A DNA stretch of 64,000 nt, taken from the NCBI RefSeq assembly GCF_013415105.1, contig NZ_JACCDF010000008.1, positions 123,289 through 187,288 of the forward strand. Direction: 5' to 3'. The notes beneath the pieces are model-generated. The model worked only from the letters and a program-made list of their open reading frames with translations, searched no databases and was not told the DNA's origin. Source of the DNA: Vreelandella salicampi. Lineage in GTDB: Bacteria; Pseudomonadota; Gammaproteobacteria; Pseudomonadales; Halomonadaceae. The position numbers and the translations under genes were made by a program. Position 1 is the first letter of the stretch; the number at the start of each line of letters is the position of its first letter. Shown one piece after another: positions 39,920 through 48,758 of this stretch.

Positions 39920-39980
39920 GCAGTTTAAAAGATGCGGGCTCTACTGAGTCCGCGGTTTATTCAGGAGATGGAGAGAACTT

Positions 39981-40118
39981 ATGTTTGGTTTGCCGACTTC
40001 AACATCGTGGTTGGTGCTAGGTGTGCCCATTTTTTGGGTTTTGTACACATTGGGTTTTTTATGGAAAACGCGCAATTGGCCGGGGCTGAAGCGATCTGAA
40101 AAAGGAAATATAAAATAA
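39981..40118 (+). CDS. Symporter small accessory protein
   Basis: A 45-residue protein too small for usual gene calling. GGAGATGGAGAG precedes the ATG. It has one membrane helix (WLVLGVPIFWVLYTLGFLW, about residues 10-28) followed by a basic stretch KTRNWPGLKRSEK. Such one-helix proteins of 40-60 residues immediately before sodium:solute symporters are known accessory subunits of the family, and the symporter begins 44 bp downstream with similar low GC. The substrate is unknown. Confidence 0.82.
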   Translation: MFGLPTSTSWLVLGVPIFWVLYTLGFLWKTRNWPGLKRSEKGNIK

Positions 40119-40161
40119 ACCAGTCTCCTAGCAGTACAATTTAACAATTAAGGAGCTACTA

Positions 40162-41724
40162 ATGGACTTAACCGTTTTACTTTTCTTACTTCTCTATTTT
40201 TTGGGTATGTTAGCTGTTGGCGTTATATCTATGCGCCGCGGCGGAGCAAGTTCAATGGAGGGATATTATTTAGGTGGTCGTAATGTCGGGCCGCTTGTCA
40301 CGGCAATGACAATGCAATCCACTTCAATGAGTGGCTATATGTTTTTGGGAGCAGGCTCTCTGGGCTATACACAAGGCTATTATGGCTTTTGGTATGCCGC
40401 TGGTGATATTGGTGGTGGTGTAGTCAATCTTTCAGTGCTTGGTCGAAAAATGCGTAAGCTATCCCAAATAATGGGTGCCCTTACATCGATTGAATATTTA
40501 GAAAAGCGATATCCAAGCAAATGGGTAAGGCTGTTTGCCGCCGTACTATCCGTATTTTTATTAGGCGCTTATGTATTAGCGCAATTTATCGCCGGTGGTA
40601 AAGGTTTGGAGTTGGTCACTGGACTGCCTTATGAAGCTGCTTTAGCCATTGCAGTAGCTGTTATTTTGGCTTACACCCTAATGGGTGGTTATGGCGCTGT
40701 CGCTTATACTGATTTGTTGCAAAGTTTTGTGATGATCATTGGTATCGTCTGGATTTTGATTGCGACTTTACAAGAAGTAGGTGGTTTTACAGCAGCTAAC
40801 GAGGCACTAGGCTCATTGGATCCAACATTGCTTTCTGTGTGGGGGCGTGACTTAGCTTATGAGGGTCAATGGGGGATCGTACTTGGGGCGCTATTGATTT
40901 TTTCGATTGGTTATATGGGCTGGCCGCATGTAGTGACACGGCATATGGCTATGCGTAACCCGTTCCATGCTCGCCGTGCGGGTGTTTATTCCACGCTGTG
41001 GAACCTGATTTTTGTAAGTGCCCCTTATATTTTAGGCGTGCTGGCAATTTTAGTATTGCCGGACCTTGACGATCCTGAACAAGCCATTTTTGCTTTGGCT
41101 CAAAACCTTCTTCCTTCTGCAGTAGTGGGCATTGTCATGGCTGCTATAATGGCAGCCATCATGTCAACTGCAGACTCTATCTTGTTACAGACTGGTAGCA
41201 TCGCTGCTCGTGATTTATACGAACGATTCATCAACCCCAATATGAAAGAAGTTCAGATGGTTCGTGTTTCACAAATCATTGTGCTCCTGGTGGGCATTGC
41301 ATGCGGTCTAATAGCTTTATTTGAACCGCCAGCTGTGTTTGCGGTGGTTGTTTTTACTACTTCTGTTCTAGGTAGTGCTTTTCTGCCAGCCTACGTTTGC
41401 GCAGTGTGGTGGGAAAAGGCTAATACGCCGGGAGCGTTGTCTTCTATGATTGTTGGGAGCGGCGTGGCATTTATCTGGCAATACTTCCAGCTTGATGGTG
41501 TGACAGAAATTCACCCAATGCTTGCCGGTTTAGTATTATCTAGTCTGACAATGTTTTTGGTTAGTTTGTTAACACAGCGCAGCCATCCTGTTCCAGAACA
41601 TATTTTAACTGCGATTAGGGAGACTGATGAGTTAAGGCCATTGCCAAACCGATTAAAGGCCCAGCAAGATTTTGCTTTAGCAAATGAGGCTTATTGTGTG
41701 AGCTATTCTTCGGGAGGGCGATAG
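40162..41724 (+). CDS. Sodium:solute symporter family protein
   Basis: A 520-residue inner-membrane transporter with about 13 helices, of the SSS family (PutP/PanF branch). Signatures are the early GYYLGGRNVGPLVTAMTMQS, STSMSGYMFLGAGSLGY, and the sodium-site region AAIMAAIMSTADSILLQTGS near residue 335. The neighbours (mmsA, pyrimidine genes) suggest uptake of beta-alanine, a ureide or an organic acid, but the substrate is not shown. GC is visibly lower than in flanking genes, which points to recent acquisition. AAGGAG precedes the ATG. Confidence 0.92.
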   Translation: MDLTVLLFLLLYFLGMLAVGVISMRRGGASSMEGYYLGGRNVGPLVTAMTMQSTSMSGYMFLGAGSLGYTQGYYGFWYAAGDIGGGVVNLSVLGRKMRKLSQIMGALTSIEYLEKRYPSKWVRLFAAVLSVFLLGAYVLAQFIAGGKGLELVTGLPYEAALAIAVAVILAYTLMGGYGAVAYTDLLQSFVMIIGIVWILIATLQEVGGFTAANEALGSLDPTLLSVWGRDLAYEGQWGIVLGALLIFSIGYMGWPHVVTRHMAMRNPFHARRAGVYSTLWNLIFVSAPYILGVLAILVLPDLDDPEQAIFALAQNLLPSAVVGIVMAAIMAAIMSTADSILLQTGSIAARDLYERFINPNMKEVQMVRVSQIIVLLVGIACGLIALFEPPAVFAVVVFTTSVLGSAFLPAYVCAVWWEKANTPGALSSMIVGSGVAFIWQYFQLDGVTEIHPMLAGLVLSSLTMFLVSLLTQRSHPVPEHILTAIRETDELRPLPNRLKAQQDFALANEAYCVSYSSGGR

Positions 41725-41726
41725 CT

Positions 41727-42248
41727 ATGTCTCATCAAGGTATCGTTTCTGCTAATTGTGAAATGGAAGAAGAGGTTTGGTTGGAAGCTAGGCTTGCTCA
41801 GGATGACGTAAATAAACGCGTGGCTATGATTAATAGGGCCTTTCAGATGACTCGCTTGCAGGCTGTAGGGTTTCCGTATCTGGTAGTCGCTTTTTGCTGG
41901 CATTGGCGACGCTTTGGGATTTTACGGCACGGATTGTTGCACTGTGCTGTTGATCGCTGCCAGGGCACTAGTATTACGATGGAACAGCTACCTCTTGGTG
42001 CTCCTATTGCTGATGCCGAACTTGTCCAACCGAGGCTGGATACCGGCTTGCTTCATCAAAAGGCTTACCGGCACGTCACCCAAGCCCGCCGACATCATTT
42101 GAAACAGCGTCAAGCTACATCTTTACACGTCTCATCAGCACGATTAATCCGTAAACCGCTTTGGAAAGTAGACGTTTCACACGCCAAATACGGTGAAATG
42201 GCTCTGCTTCTTGATGGCCTTACTGGAGGTTATTATGTAATGCCTTGA
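41727..42248 (+). CDS. Hypothetical protein following the symporter
   Basis: A possible 173-residue protein with GGAGGG 8 bp before an ATG that lies 2 bp after the symporter stop, so translation looks coupled. I recognise no family. The first 50 residues are acidic and helical (EMEEEVWLEARLAQDDVNKR), a hydrophobic patch follows (GFPYLVVAFCWHW), and the rest is rich in His and Arg. Base use is low in GC like the symporter. Two other frames are open over parts of 41914-42102, so a frameshifted ancestor is possible. Whether it is made is uncertain. Confidence 0.45.
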   Translation: MSHQGIVSANCEMEEEVWLEARLAQDDVNKRVAMINRAFQMTRLQAVGFPYLVVAFCWHWRRFGILRHGLLHCAVDRCQGTSITMEQLPLGAPIADAELVQPRLDTGLLHQKAYRHVTQARRHHLKQRQATSLHVSSARLIRKPLWKVDVSHAKYGEMALLLDGLTGGYYVMP

Positions 42249-42299
42249 GTACCGCTATCGTTTTATTTGACGTAGCATTACTTACTGCTTCATCTTCTC

Positions 42300-42330
42300 A
42301 GCACCATCGCCCGGCGGTGGTGCTTTTTTT
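42300..42330 (+). terminator. Rho-independent terminator
   Basis: AGCACCATCG pairs with CGGTGGTGCT (one G-T pair) and is followed by seven T. It ends the low-GC symporter unit before the TetR gene. Confidence 0.8.
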
Positions 42331-42366
42331 GGTGCGTACTTCAGGCGTAAAAGGGACGAGGACAGC

Positions 42367-42987
42367 GTGGCGAGAACCCAGGACGAAATTCGGCAAACCA
42401 ACGTAAAAAAGATTCTCCAGGCGGCCGAGCAACTGTTTGCTGAAAAGGGCTACGCAGGCGCTTCCATGGGGGAGATCGCCCAACTGGCCGATATTCCCAA
42501 ATCCAACGTTCACTATTATTTCGCGACCAAAAAAGCGCTTTACCAGGATGTATTGCTGGAGCTTTTGGAGGTGTGGAAGCAGGATGCGCTGTGCTTTGAA
42601 CTCTACGATGACCCCCGCGTGGTGCTCACCAGCTATATTCGCGCCAAGATGAACCACTCGCGTAACCGCGCCCACGGCTCCAAGGTGTGGGCGGCCGAGG
42701 TGATGCAGGGCGCGCCGATTCTCAGGGAGTGCCTGCGCGACAACCTTTATGAATGGACCAAGCTCAAAGAGGCCAAGATCAGCGAATGGATTGAGACAGG
42801 CCAGATCAACCCCGTCGAACCTTCCTACCTGCTCTATATGATCTGGGCCTCGACCCAGCACTACGCCGACTTCGACTATCAAATCTACCTGCTCAACGAT
42901 GATCAACCCCTCGACGAACTGCAGTTCGAAAAAGCCGTACAGTCAGTCACCACAGTGATCTTAAGGGGAATTGGATTGACGGCGTAG
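42367..42987 (+). CDS. TetR-family regulator, RutR-like
   Basis: A 206-residue repressor with an N-terminal TetR helix-turn-helix (ILQAAEQLFAEKGYAGASM, IAQLADIPKSNVHYYFATKKALY) and a C-terminal domain of the RutR type (SKVWAAEVMQGAPILRE, PSYLLYMIWASTQHYADFD). E. coli RutR binds uracil or thymine. Its position beside the pyrimidine catabolic operon makes it the likely pyrimidine sensor. GTG start after GGGACGAGG. A paralogue lies at 51306-52013 next to the purine genes. Confidence 0.9.
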   Translation: MARTQDEIRQTNVKKILQAAEQLFAEKGYAGASMGEIAQLADIPKSNVHYYFATKKALYQDVLLELLEVWKQDALCFELYDDPRVVLTSYIRAKMNHSRNRAHGSKVWAAEVMQGAPILRECLRDNLYEWTKLKEAKISEWIETGQINPVEPSYLLYMIWASTQHYADFDYQIYLLNDDQPLDELQFEKAVQSVTTVILRGIGLTA

Positions 42988-43058
42988 TGCTTGTCCCGGA
43001 AGCGCTGCTCGTTCTTGTGGAATTGAATCCCTGGTTTGCCGATGAGGTGAGCCGCCCG

Positions 43059-43094
43059 ACCAGTGAATAACTCACCATGGAATTATTCACTGGT
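43059..43094. terminator. Hairpin between convergent TetR gene and preA
   Basis: ACCAGTGAATAA and TTATTCACTGGT form a perfect 12-bp stem around a 12-base loop. No strong T-run follows on either side, but the site lies midway between two converging genes. Confidence 0.6.
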
Positions 43095-43112
43095 ACAAGG
43101 CACGAGGTGTTG

Positions 43113-44447
43113 TCAACTCGCCGCCCGGAAGGGGTTGCGCGGGTCGTCATCCCAGGCGAGGAAGGGCTTGCCGGTTTCCTGGGGCACCATGGTGATGCAG
43201 TTTTCCACCGGGCAGGTGATCTGGCACAGGTTGCAGCCCACGCACTCCTCTTCTATCACTTCGTAGCGGCGCGCGCCGTCCTTTTCGGTGAGCTTGGCGA
43301 TCGACTGGTGGGAGGTATCCTCGCAGGCGATATAGCAGCGGCCGCACTCGATACACAGGTCCTGGTCGATCTTGGCGATGGTCTTGAAGTTGATATCCAG
43401 GTGCTTCCAGTCGGTGGTCTGGGGGATCGCCTTGCGCGAGAACGCCTCAATCGACTCGTAGCCTTTTTCCGCCATCCAGCGGGAAAGCCCGTCTTTCATC
43501 TCCTCCACAATGCGAAAGCCGTTGAGCATCGCCGCGGTACACACCTGCACGCTTCCCGCCCCCAGGGCGATAAACTCTGCCGCATCCCGCCAGGTGGAAA
43601 TGCCGCCAATGCCGGAAATGGGCAGCGTTGGCGTGGCCGGGTCGCGGGCGATTTCCGCTACCATGTTCATGGCGATGGGTTTGACGGCGCTGCCGCAGTA
43701 GCCGCCGTGGGTACTTTGATGGCCGACGGTGGGTTTGGCGACCATATTGTCCAGGTCGATACCGGTGATCGAGTTAATGGTATTGATCAGCGACACCGCA
43801 TCGGCGCCGCCCCTTAGTGCTGCCTGAGCGCCCACGCGAATATCGGTGATATTAGGCGTGAGTTTGACGATCACCGGTTTGGAGTAGTGCTTCTTGCACC
43901 AGTAGGTGACTTTCTCGATCAGGTCCGGGTTCTGGCCTACCGCCGCACCCATGCCGCGTTCGGGCATGCCGTGGGGACAGCCCAGGTTGAGCTCGATACC
44001 GTCCGCGCCGGTGGCTTCCACGCGCGGCAGAATATAGGCCCAGGCTTCTTCATTACAGGGCACCATGATGGAGACGATCAGCGCGCGGTCGGGCCAGTCC
44101 TTCTTCACCTGGGTGATTTCTTCGAGATTGACCTCCAGCGAACGGTCGGTTATCAGCTCGATGTTGTTAAAGCCGATCACCTCGCGGTTCTTGCCGTAGT
44201 GGGCCGAATAGCGCGACGACACGTTCACCGCGGGCGGCTCTTCGCCAAGGGTTTTCCACACCACGCCGCCCCAGCCCGCTTCATAGGCGCGTACCACATT
44301 GTAGGCTTTGTCGGTAGGCGGGGCGGACGCCAGCCAGAAAGGGTTGGGGGCTTTGATGCCGGCGAAATTGACCGATAGATCAACGCCGTTGACCACGCTA
44401 TCGCCGCTGTCGTGCTTGCCCGGTGGGGTAAAGTTTAAGGTGTTCAT
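43113..44447 (-). CDS. preA: NAD-dependent dihydropyrimidine dehydrogenase subunit PreA
   Basis: FMN and iron-sulfur subunit that reduces uracil and thymine to the 5,6-dihydro forms. The 444-residue protein has a dihydroorotate-dehydrogenase-like barrel (NPFWLASAPPTDKAYNVV, ELNLGCPHGMPERGMG, KLTPNITDI), the mobile loop with the candidate catalytic cysteine (STHGGYCGSAVKPIAMN) and a C-terminal ferredoxin domain with two [4Fe-4S] sets (CIECGRCYIACEDTS and CVGCNLCQITCPVENC). It overlaps preT by four bases and is the last gene of the operon. Confidence 0.96.
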   Translation of the reverse strand: MNTLNFTPPGKHDSGDSVVNGVDLSVNFAGIKAPNPFWLASAPPTDKAYNVVRAYEAGWGGVVWKTLGEEPPAVNVSSRYSAHYGKNREVIGFNNIELITDRSLEVNLEEITQVKKDWPDRALIVSIMVPCNEEAWAYILPRVEATGADGIELNLGCPHGMPERGMGAAVGQNPDLIEKVTYWCKKHYSKPVIVKLTPNITDIRVGAQAALRGGADAVSLINTINSITGIDLDNMVAKPTVGHQSTHGGYCGSAVKPIAMNMVAEIARDPATPTLPISGIGGISTWRDAAEFIALGAGSVQVCTAAMLNGFRIVEEMKDGLSRWMAEKGYESIEAFSRKAIPQTTDWKHLDINFKTIAKIDQDLCIECGRCYIACEDTSHQSIAKLTEKDGARRYEVIEEECVGCNLCQITCPVENCITMVPQETGKPFLAWDDDPRNPFRAAS

Positions 44448-45823
44448 GCGGCCTCCTGCTTGGCGACGAGCGCCTGATGAATGGCGTGGGCGGCAAGCTT
44501 CCCGTGCTGTACGGCCTGAACGGTGAGATCCTGGCCGGGTTTTACACAGTCACCCCCGGCGTAAACATTGGGCAGCGAGGTGCGCAGCATGTCATCCACC
44601 TGGATGCGCTCGCCGTCGCGGGCGAGTTCGGCGGCAGTGGCGTCGCGAAGGCTTGCCCCCTCAAAGCCCTGACCGATCGCCTTGAAGATGGCGTCGGCGG
44701 CAATCTCGAAGGTGTCGCCGGTAGCCGTCAATTGCCCCGCTTTTTCCTGGGTCTTGGCAAAGCGCATGCCGGCCACCCGGCCTTGGCTGTCCAGCAGGAT
44801 GTCGTCGGGCTGCGCCCAGGTGATCATGCGCACACCGTTGGCTTTGGCAATCTCCTGTTCGTGGACGGTGGCGGACATCGCCTCGACGCCGCGGCGGTAG
44901 ACCAGCGTCACCTCGGTGGCGCCCAGGCGGGCCATTTGGGTGGCCATGTCGATGGCGGTATTGCCTGCGCCAATCACGATGCAACGTTTGGCGACCGCAA
45001 GGCTGCCCAGATCGTCGGTTTGGCGCAGGGTCTTGATGTAGTCCACGGCGGGCATTAGGCCGGGCGCTTCATCGCCGGCTAGCCCCAAGGCGCGGCTGGT
45101 GCCCAGGCCCAGGCCGAGAAATACGCTGTCGTACTGCTGATGCAGGGCGGCCAGTTCCAGGTTATCGCCCAGGCGCTGGCCGTACTGGATATCGATGCCG
45201 CCGATCTCGAGTAGAAACTCAACTTCTTTACGGGCGAAGTCGTCGGTCATCTTGTAGCGGGCGATGCCGTACTCGTTCAGTCCGCCGGGCTTTTGCTCGG
45301 CTTCAAAGATGGTCACCTGATGACCGAGCATCGCCAGTCGATGCGCGCAGGAGAGCCCGGCCGGGCCGGCGCCGACCACAGCCACATGCCGGCCGGTAGA
45401 AGTGGCGCGTTTGAAGGGGTGGTCGTCGAACTGCATATGGTCGGTGGCGTGACGCTGTAGCAAACCGATCAGCACCGGCTGGCATTCGGCGTCGTGATTA
45501 CGCACGCAGCTACGCTCGCAGAGAATTTCCGTTGGGCATACCCGGGCGCAACTGCCGCCCAGGATATTGGCTTCCAGGATGGTTTCCGCCGCGCCGTTGA
45601 TGTTGTTTTCGCTAATCTGGCGAATAAAGCTCGGGATGTCGATCTCCGACGGGCAGGCCTCCACGCAGGGCGCATCGAAGCAGTAGAGACAGCGCTGACT
45701 TTCGATCATCGCCTGGCGATGGGTCAGCGGCGGGTGTAGATCGCTAAAGTTGCTTGCCAGCGTAGCCGGCTCAAAGGTGCCGACCTCTTTTGCGCTGGGT
45801 AGGTGGTTCAGTGGGCTAGTCAC
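44444..45823 (-). CDS. preT: NAD-dependent dihydropyrimidine dehydrogenase subunit PreT
   Basis: FAD and iron-sulfur subunit that takes electrons from NADH and passes them to PreA. The 459-residue protein has cysteines for [4Fe-4S] binding (CLYCFDAPCVEACPSEIDI and GGSCARVCPTEILCERSCV), the FAD motif VAVVGAGPAGLSCAHRLAML and the NAD motif CIVIGAGNTAIDMATQMARLG. GTG at 45823 with GGAGG 7 bp upstream is the start; the longer frame has no family support. The stop overlaps the preA start (ATGA). Confidence 0.95.
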   Translation of the reverse strand: MTSPLNHLPSAKEVGTFEPATLASNFSDLHPPLTHRQAMIESQRCLYCFDAPCVEACPSEIDIPSFIRQISENNINGAAETILEANILGGSCARVCPTEILCERSCVRNHDAECQPVLIGLLQRHATDHMQFDDHPFKRATSTGRHVAVVGAGPAGLSCAHRLAMLGHQVTIFEAEQKPGGLNEYGIARYKMTDDFARKEVEFLLEIGGIDIQYGQRLGDNLELAALHQQYDSVFLGLGLGTSRALGLAGDEAPGLMPAVDYIKTLRQTDDLGSLAVAKRCIVIGAGNTAIDMATQMARLGATEVTLVYRRGVEAMSATVHEQEIAKANGVRMITWAQPDDILLDSQGRVAGMRFAKTQEKAGQLTATGDTFEIAADAIFKAIGQGFEGASLRDATAAELARDGERIQVDDMLRTSLPNVYAGGDCVKPGQDLTVQAVQHGKLAAHAIHQALVAKQEAA

Positions 45824-45881
45824 AGTAGAGCCTCCGCTGTTGTTATGGGCACAGCTGTTGGTCTTGGCCGTTCTTTCTTGT

Positions 45882-47336
<1,455 letters not shown>

Positions 47337-47352
47337 TTATCAGGTGGCCGGG

Positions 47353-48219
47353 CTACTCGCCGTCGGTCAGGCGGGTGTAGGTCTCCGGGCGACGGTCACG
47401 GAAGAACTGCCAGTTGTTGCGCACCTCGCGCACCATGTCCAAATCGATCTCGTGGACCAGCAGCTCGTCCTCGGTTTCGCTGGCCTGGGCCTCGATTTTG
47501 CCGCGCGGGTTGACAATATAGCTGGAGCCGTAAAAGTCGCCGATATTCCAGGGCGCTTCGGTACCGACGCGGTTGATGGCGGCGATAAAGCAGCCGTTGG
47601 CGGCGGCGGAGGCGGGCTGCTCAAGCTCCCACAGGTATTGGGAAAGCCCAGCAACGGTGGCGGAAGGGTTGAAGATTACCTCGGCTCCGTTGAGTGCCAG
47701 CGCTCGCCAGCCTTCGGGGAAGTGGCGGTCGTAACAGATATACACGCCGATTTTGCCGTAGGCAGTATCGAACACTGGCCAGTTGGATTTTCCCGGCTTG
47801 AAGAAGAATTTTTCCCAAAAACCGGCTACTTGGGGAATATGGGTTTTGTGGTACTTGCCTAGGTAACTGCCGTCAGCGTCGAATACCGCTGCGGTGTTGT
47901 AGTAAACACCGGTTTCAGTCTCTTCATACACCGGCACGATGATCACCATGCGGTGCTCGGCGGCGAGCTTCTGCATCATCTGGCAGGTAGGGCCTTCCGG
48001 TACCCGCTCGGCGGCGGCGTACCACTTGCCGTCCTGGCTGGGGCAAAAGTAGGGCTGGTTAAACACTTCCTGAAAGCACAATACCTGCACGCCCTGGTCA
48101 GCCGCTTGCTGCACCAGCGGTAAATGGGCCTCGTTCATGGCGTCGCGGATCGCCGCCGGTTCCAGGTCGGTGCTGGTTTTTAGTCCCATTTGGATCAGGC
48201 CGATTTTCATCTTCTGCAT
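47353..48219 (-). CDS. Beta-ureidopropionase (N-carbamoyl-beta-alanine amidohydrolase)
   Basis: Nitrilase-superfamily enzyme of 288 residues that releases beta-alanine, CO2 and ammonia from N-carbamoyl-beta-alanine. The catalytic triad is visible: Glu in VLCFQEVFNQPYF, Lys in LGKYHKTHIPQVAGFWEKFF and Cys in GVYICYDRHFPEGWR. The sequence resembles the plant/animal-like and PydC-type enzymes rather than N-carbamoyl-D-amino acid hydrolases, and context settles the role. ATG at 48219 has GAGGGAG upstream. It is the first gene of the operon, facing the 539-bp control region. Confidence 0.93.
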   Translation of the reverse strand: MQKMKIGLIQMGLKTSTDLEPAAIRDAMNEAHLPLVQQAADQGVQVLCFQEVFNQPYFCPSQDGKWYAAAERVPEGPTCQMMQKLAAEHRMVIIVPVYEETETGVYYNTAAVFDADGSYLGKYHKTHIPQVAGFWEKFFFKPGKSNWPVFDTAYGKIGVYICYDRHFPEGWRALALNGAEVIFNPSATVAGLSQYLWELEQPASAAANGCFIAAINRVGTEAPWNIGDFYGSSYIVNPRGKIEAQASETEDELLVHEIDLDMVREVRNNWQFFRDRRPETYTRLTDGE

Positions 48220-48380
48220 CAGACACTCCCTCTTATTAGTGTTAGGCAACAGCATGAGTTTTGTTTGATATTCTGTTTTATCGGGCAACTTTCAAAGCTG
48301 ACTATTGAGACAGCTTTTAAGAAAGTATCGTCAGGTTGTGCGTTTTAGCAAGTTAGTCGGTGGTTTTTTTAAGATGCTGT

Positions 48381-48397
48381 TTAACTCATTGAGTTAA
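48381..48397. promoter_or_regulatory. 17-bp palindromic operator candidate
   Basis: TTAACTCATTGAGTTAA has perfect 8-bp arms around a single T. It lies 162 bp upstream of the beta-ureidopropionase start and about 300 bp before the permease sigma-54 element, so it may bind the RutR-like TetR (42367) or the LysR (50343) protein. Confidence 0.5.
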
Positions 48398-48682
48398 TTT
48401 GATTTTTTTATTTTAGCGTTGTGTGTTCCCTAATCTGGTGAGGGTGCGCACTGTTTTGGGGTTTTAATTTAATGATTTTTAATCAATTAGTTAAGGTTGT
48501 ATATTGAAAATAAAGACAGGTTTTGATGTTTAAAGTTGGTGCAAATATTTTTTTTGATCTAGCCTTTTTTAGTCCGCCGGGTACTCGGTGGCCCATAGGT
48601 TGGCAAGATGACGACAATAATAAAATTCTTGTCCTGGAAGACAGTTTTTTGATCAATAAGTTAAGTGTCACGGGAGGGTTAG

Positions 48683-48700
48683 TCGGCACGCTTATTGCTT
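48683..48700 (+). promoter_or_regulatory. Sigma-54 promoter for the NCS1 permease
   Basis: TCGGCACGCTTATTGCTT matches the consensus TGGCACG-N4-TTGCW, with GG and GC separated by exactly 10 bp. Transcription would start near 48710, about 50 bp before the permease ATG. Confidence 0.75.
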
Positions 48701-48758
48701 GAAACTACCTCAGACCGTGAGGGTTTTCTGGGAAACGGATGACACTGAGGAGAGACCA

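Larger units (their letters stand above)
48220..48758. promoter_or_regulatory. AT-rich control region between the pyrimidine operon and the NCS1 permease
   Basis: A 539-bp region with markedly low GC and no convincing gene; the 68-codon frame at 48483-48689 has no ribosome site or family likeness. It must hold the promoter of the minus-strand pyrimidine operon and that of the plus-strand permease. A 17-bp palindrome and a sigma-54 promoter are listed separately. Confidence 0.7.

Noticed and set aside
39934..39953. GCGGGCTC / GAGTCCGC hairpin after mmsA as terminator
   Set aside because: One mismatch in a short stem and no T-run; too weak to call.
48483..48689. 68-codon minus-strand frame in the pyrimidine control region
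   Set aside because: No ribosome site, no recognisable family, and the region carries promoter elements; more likely non-coding.
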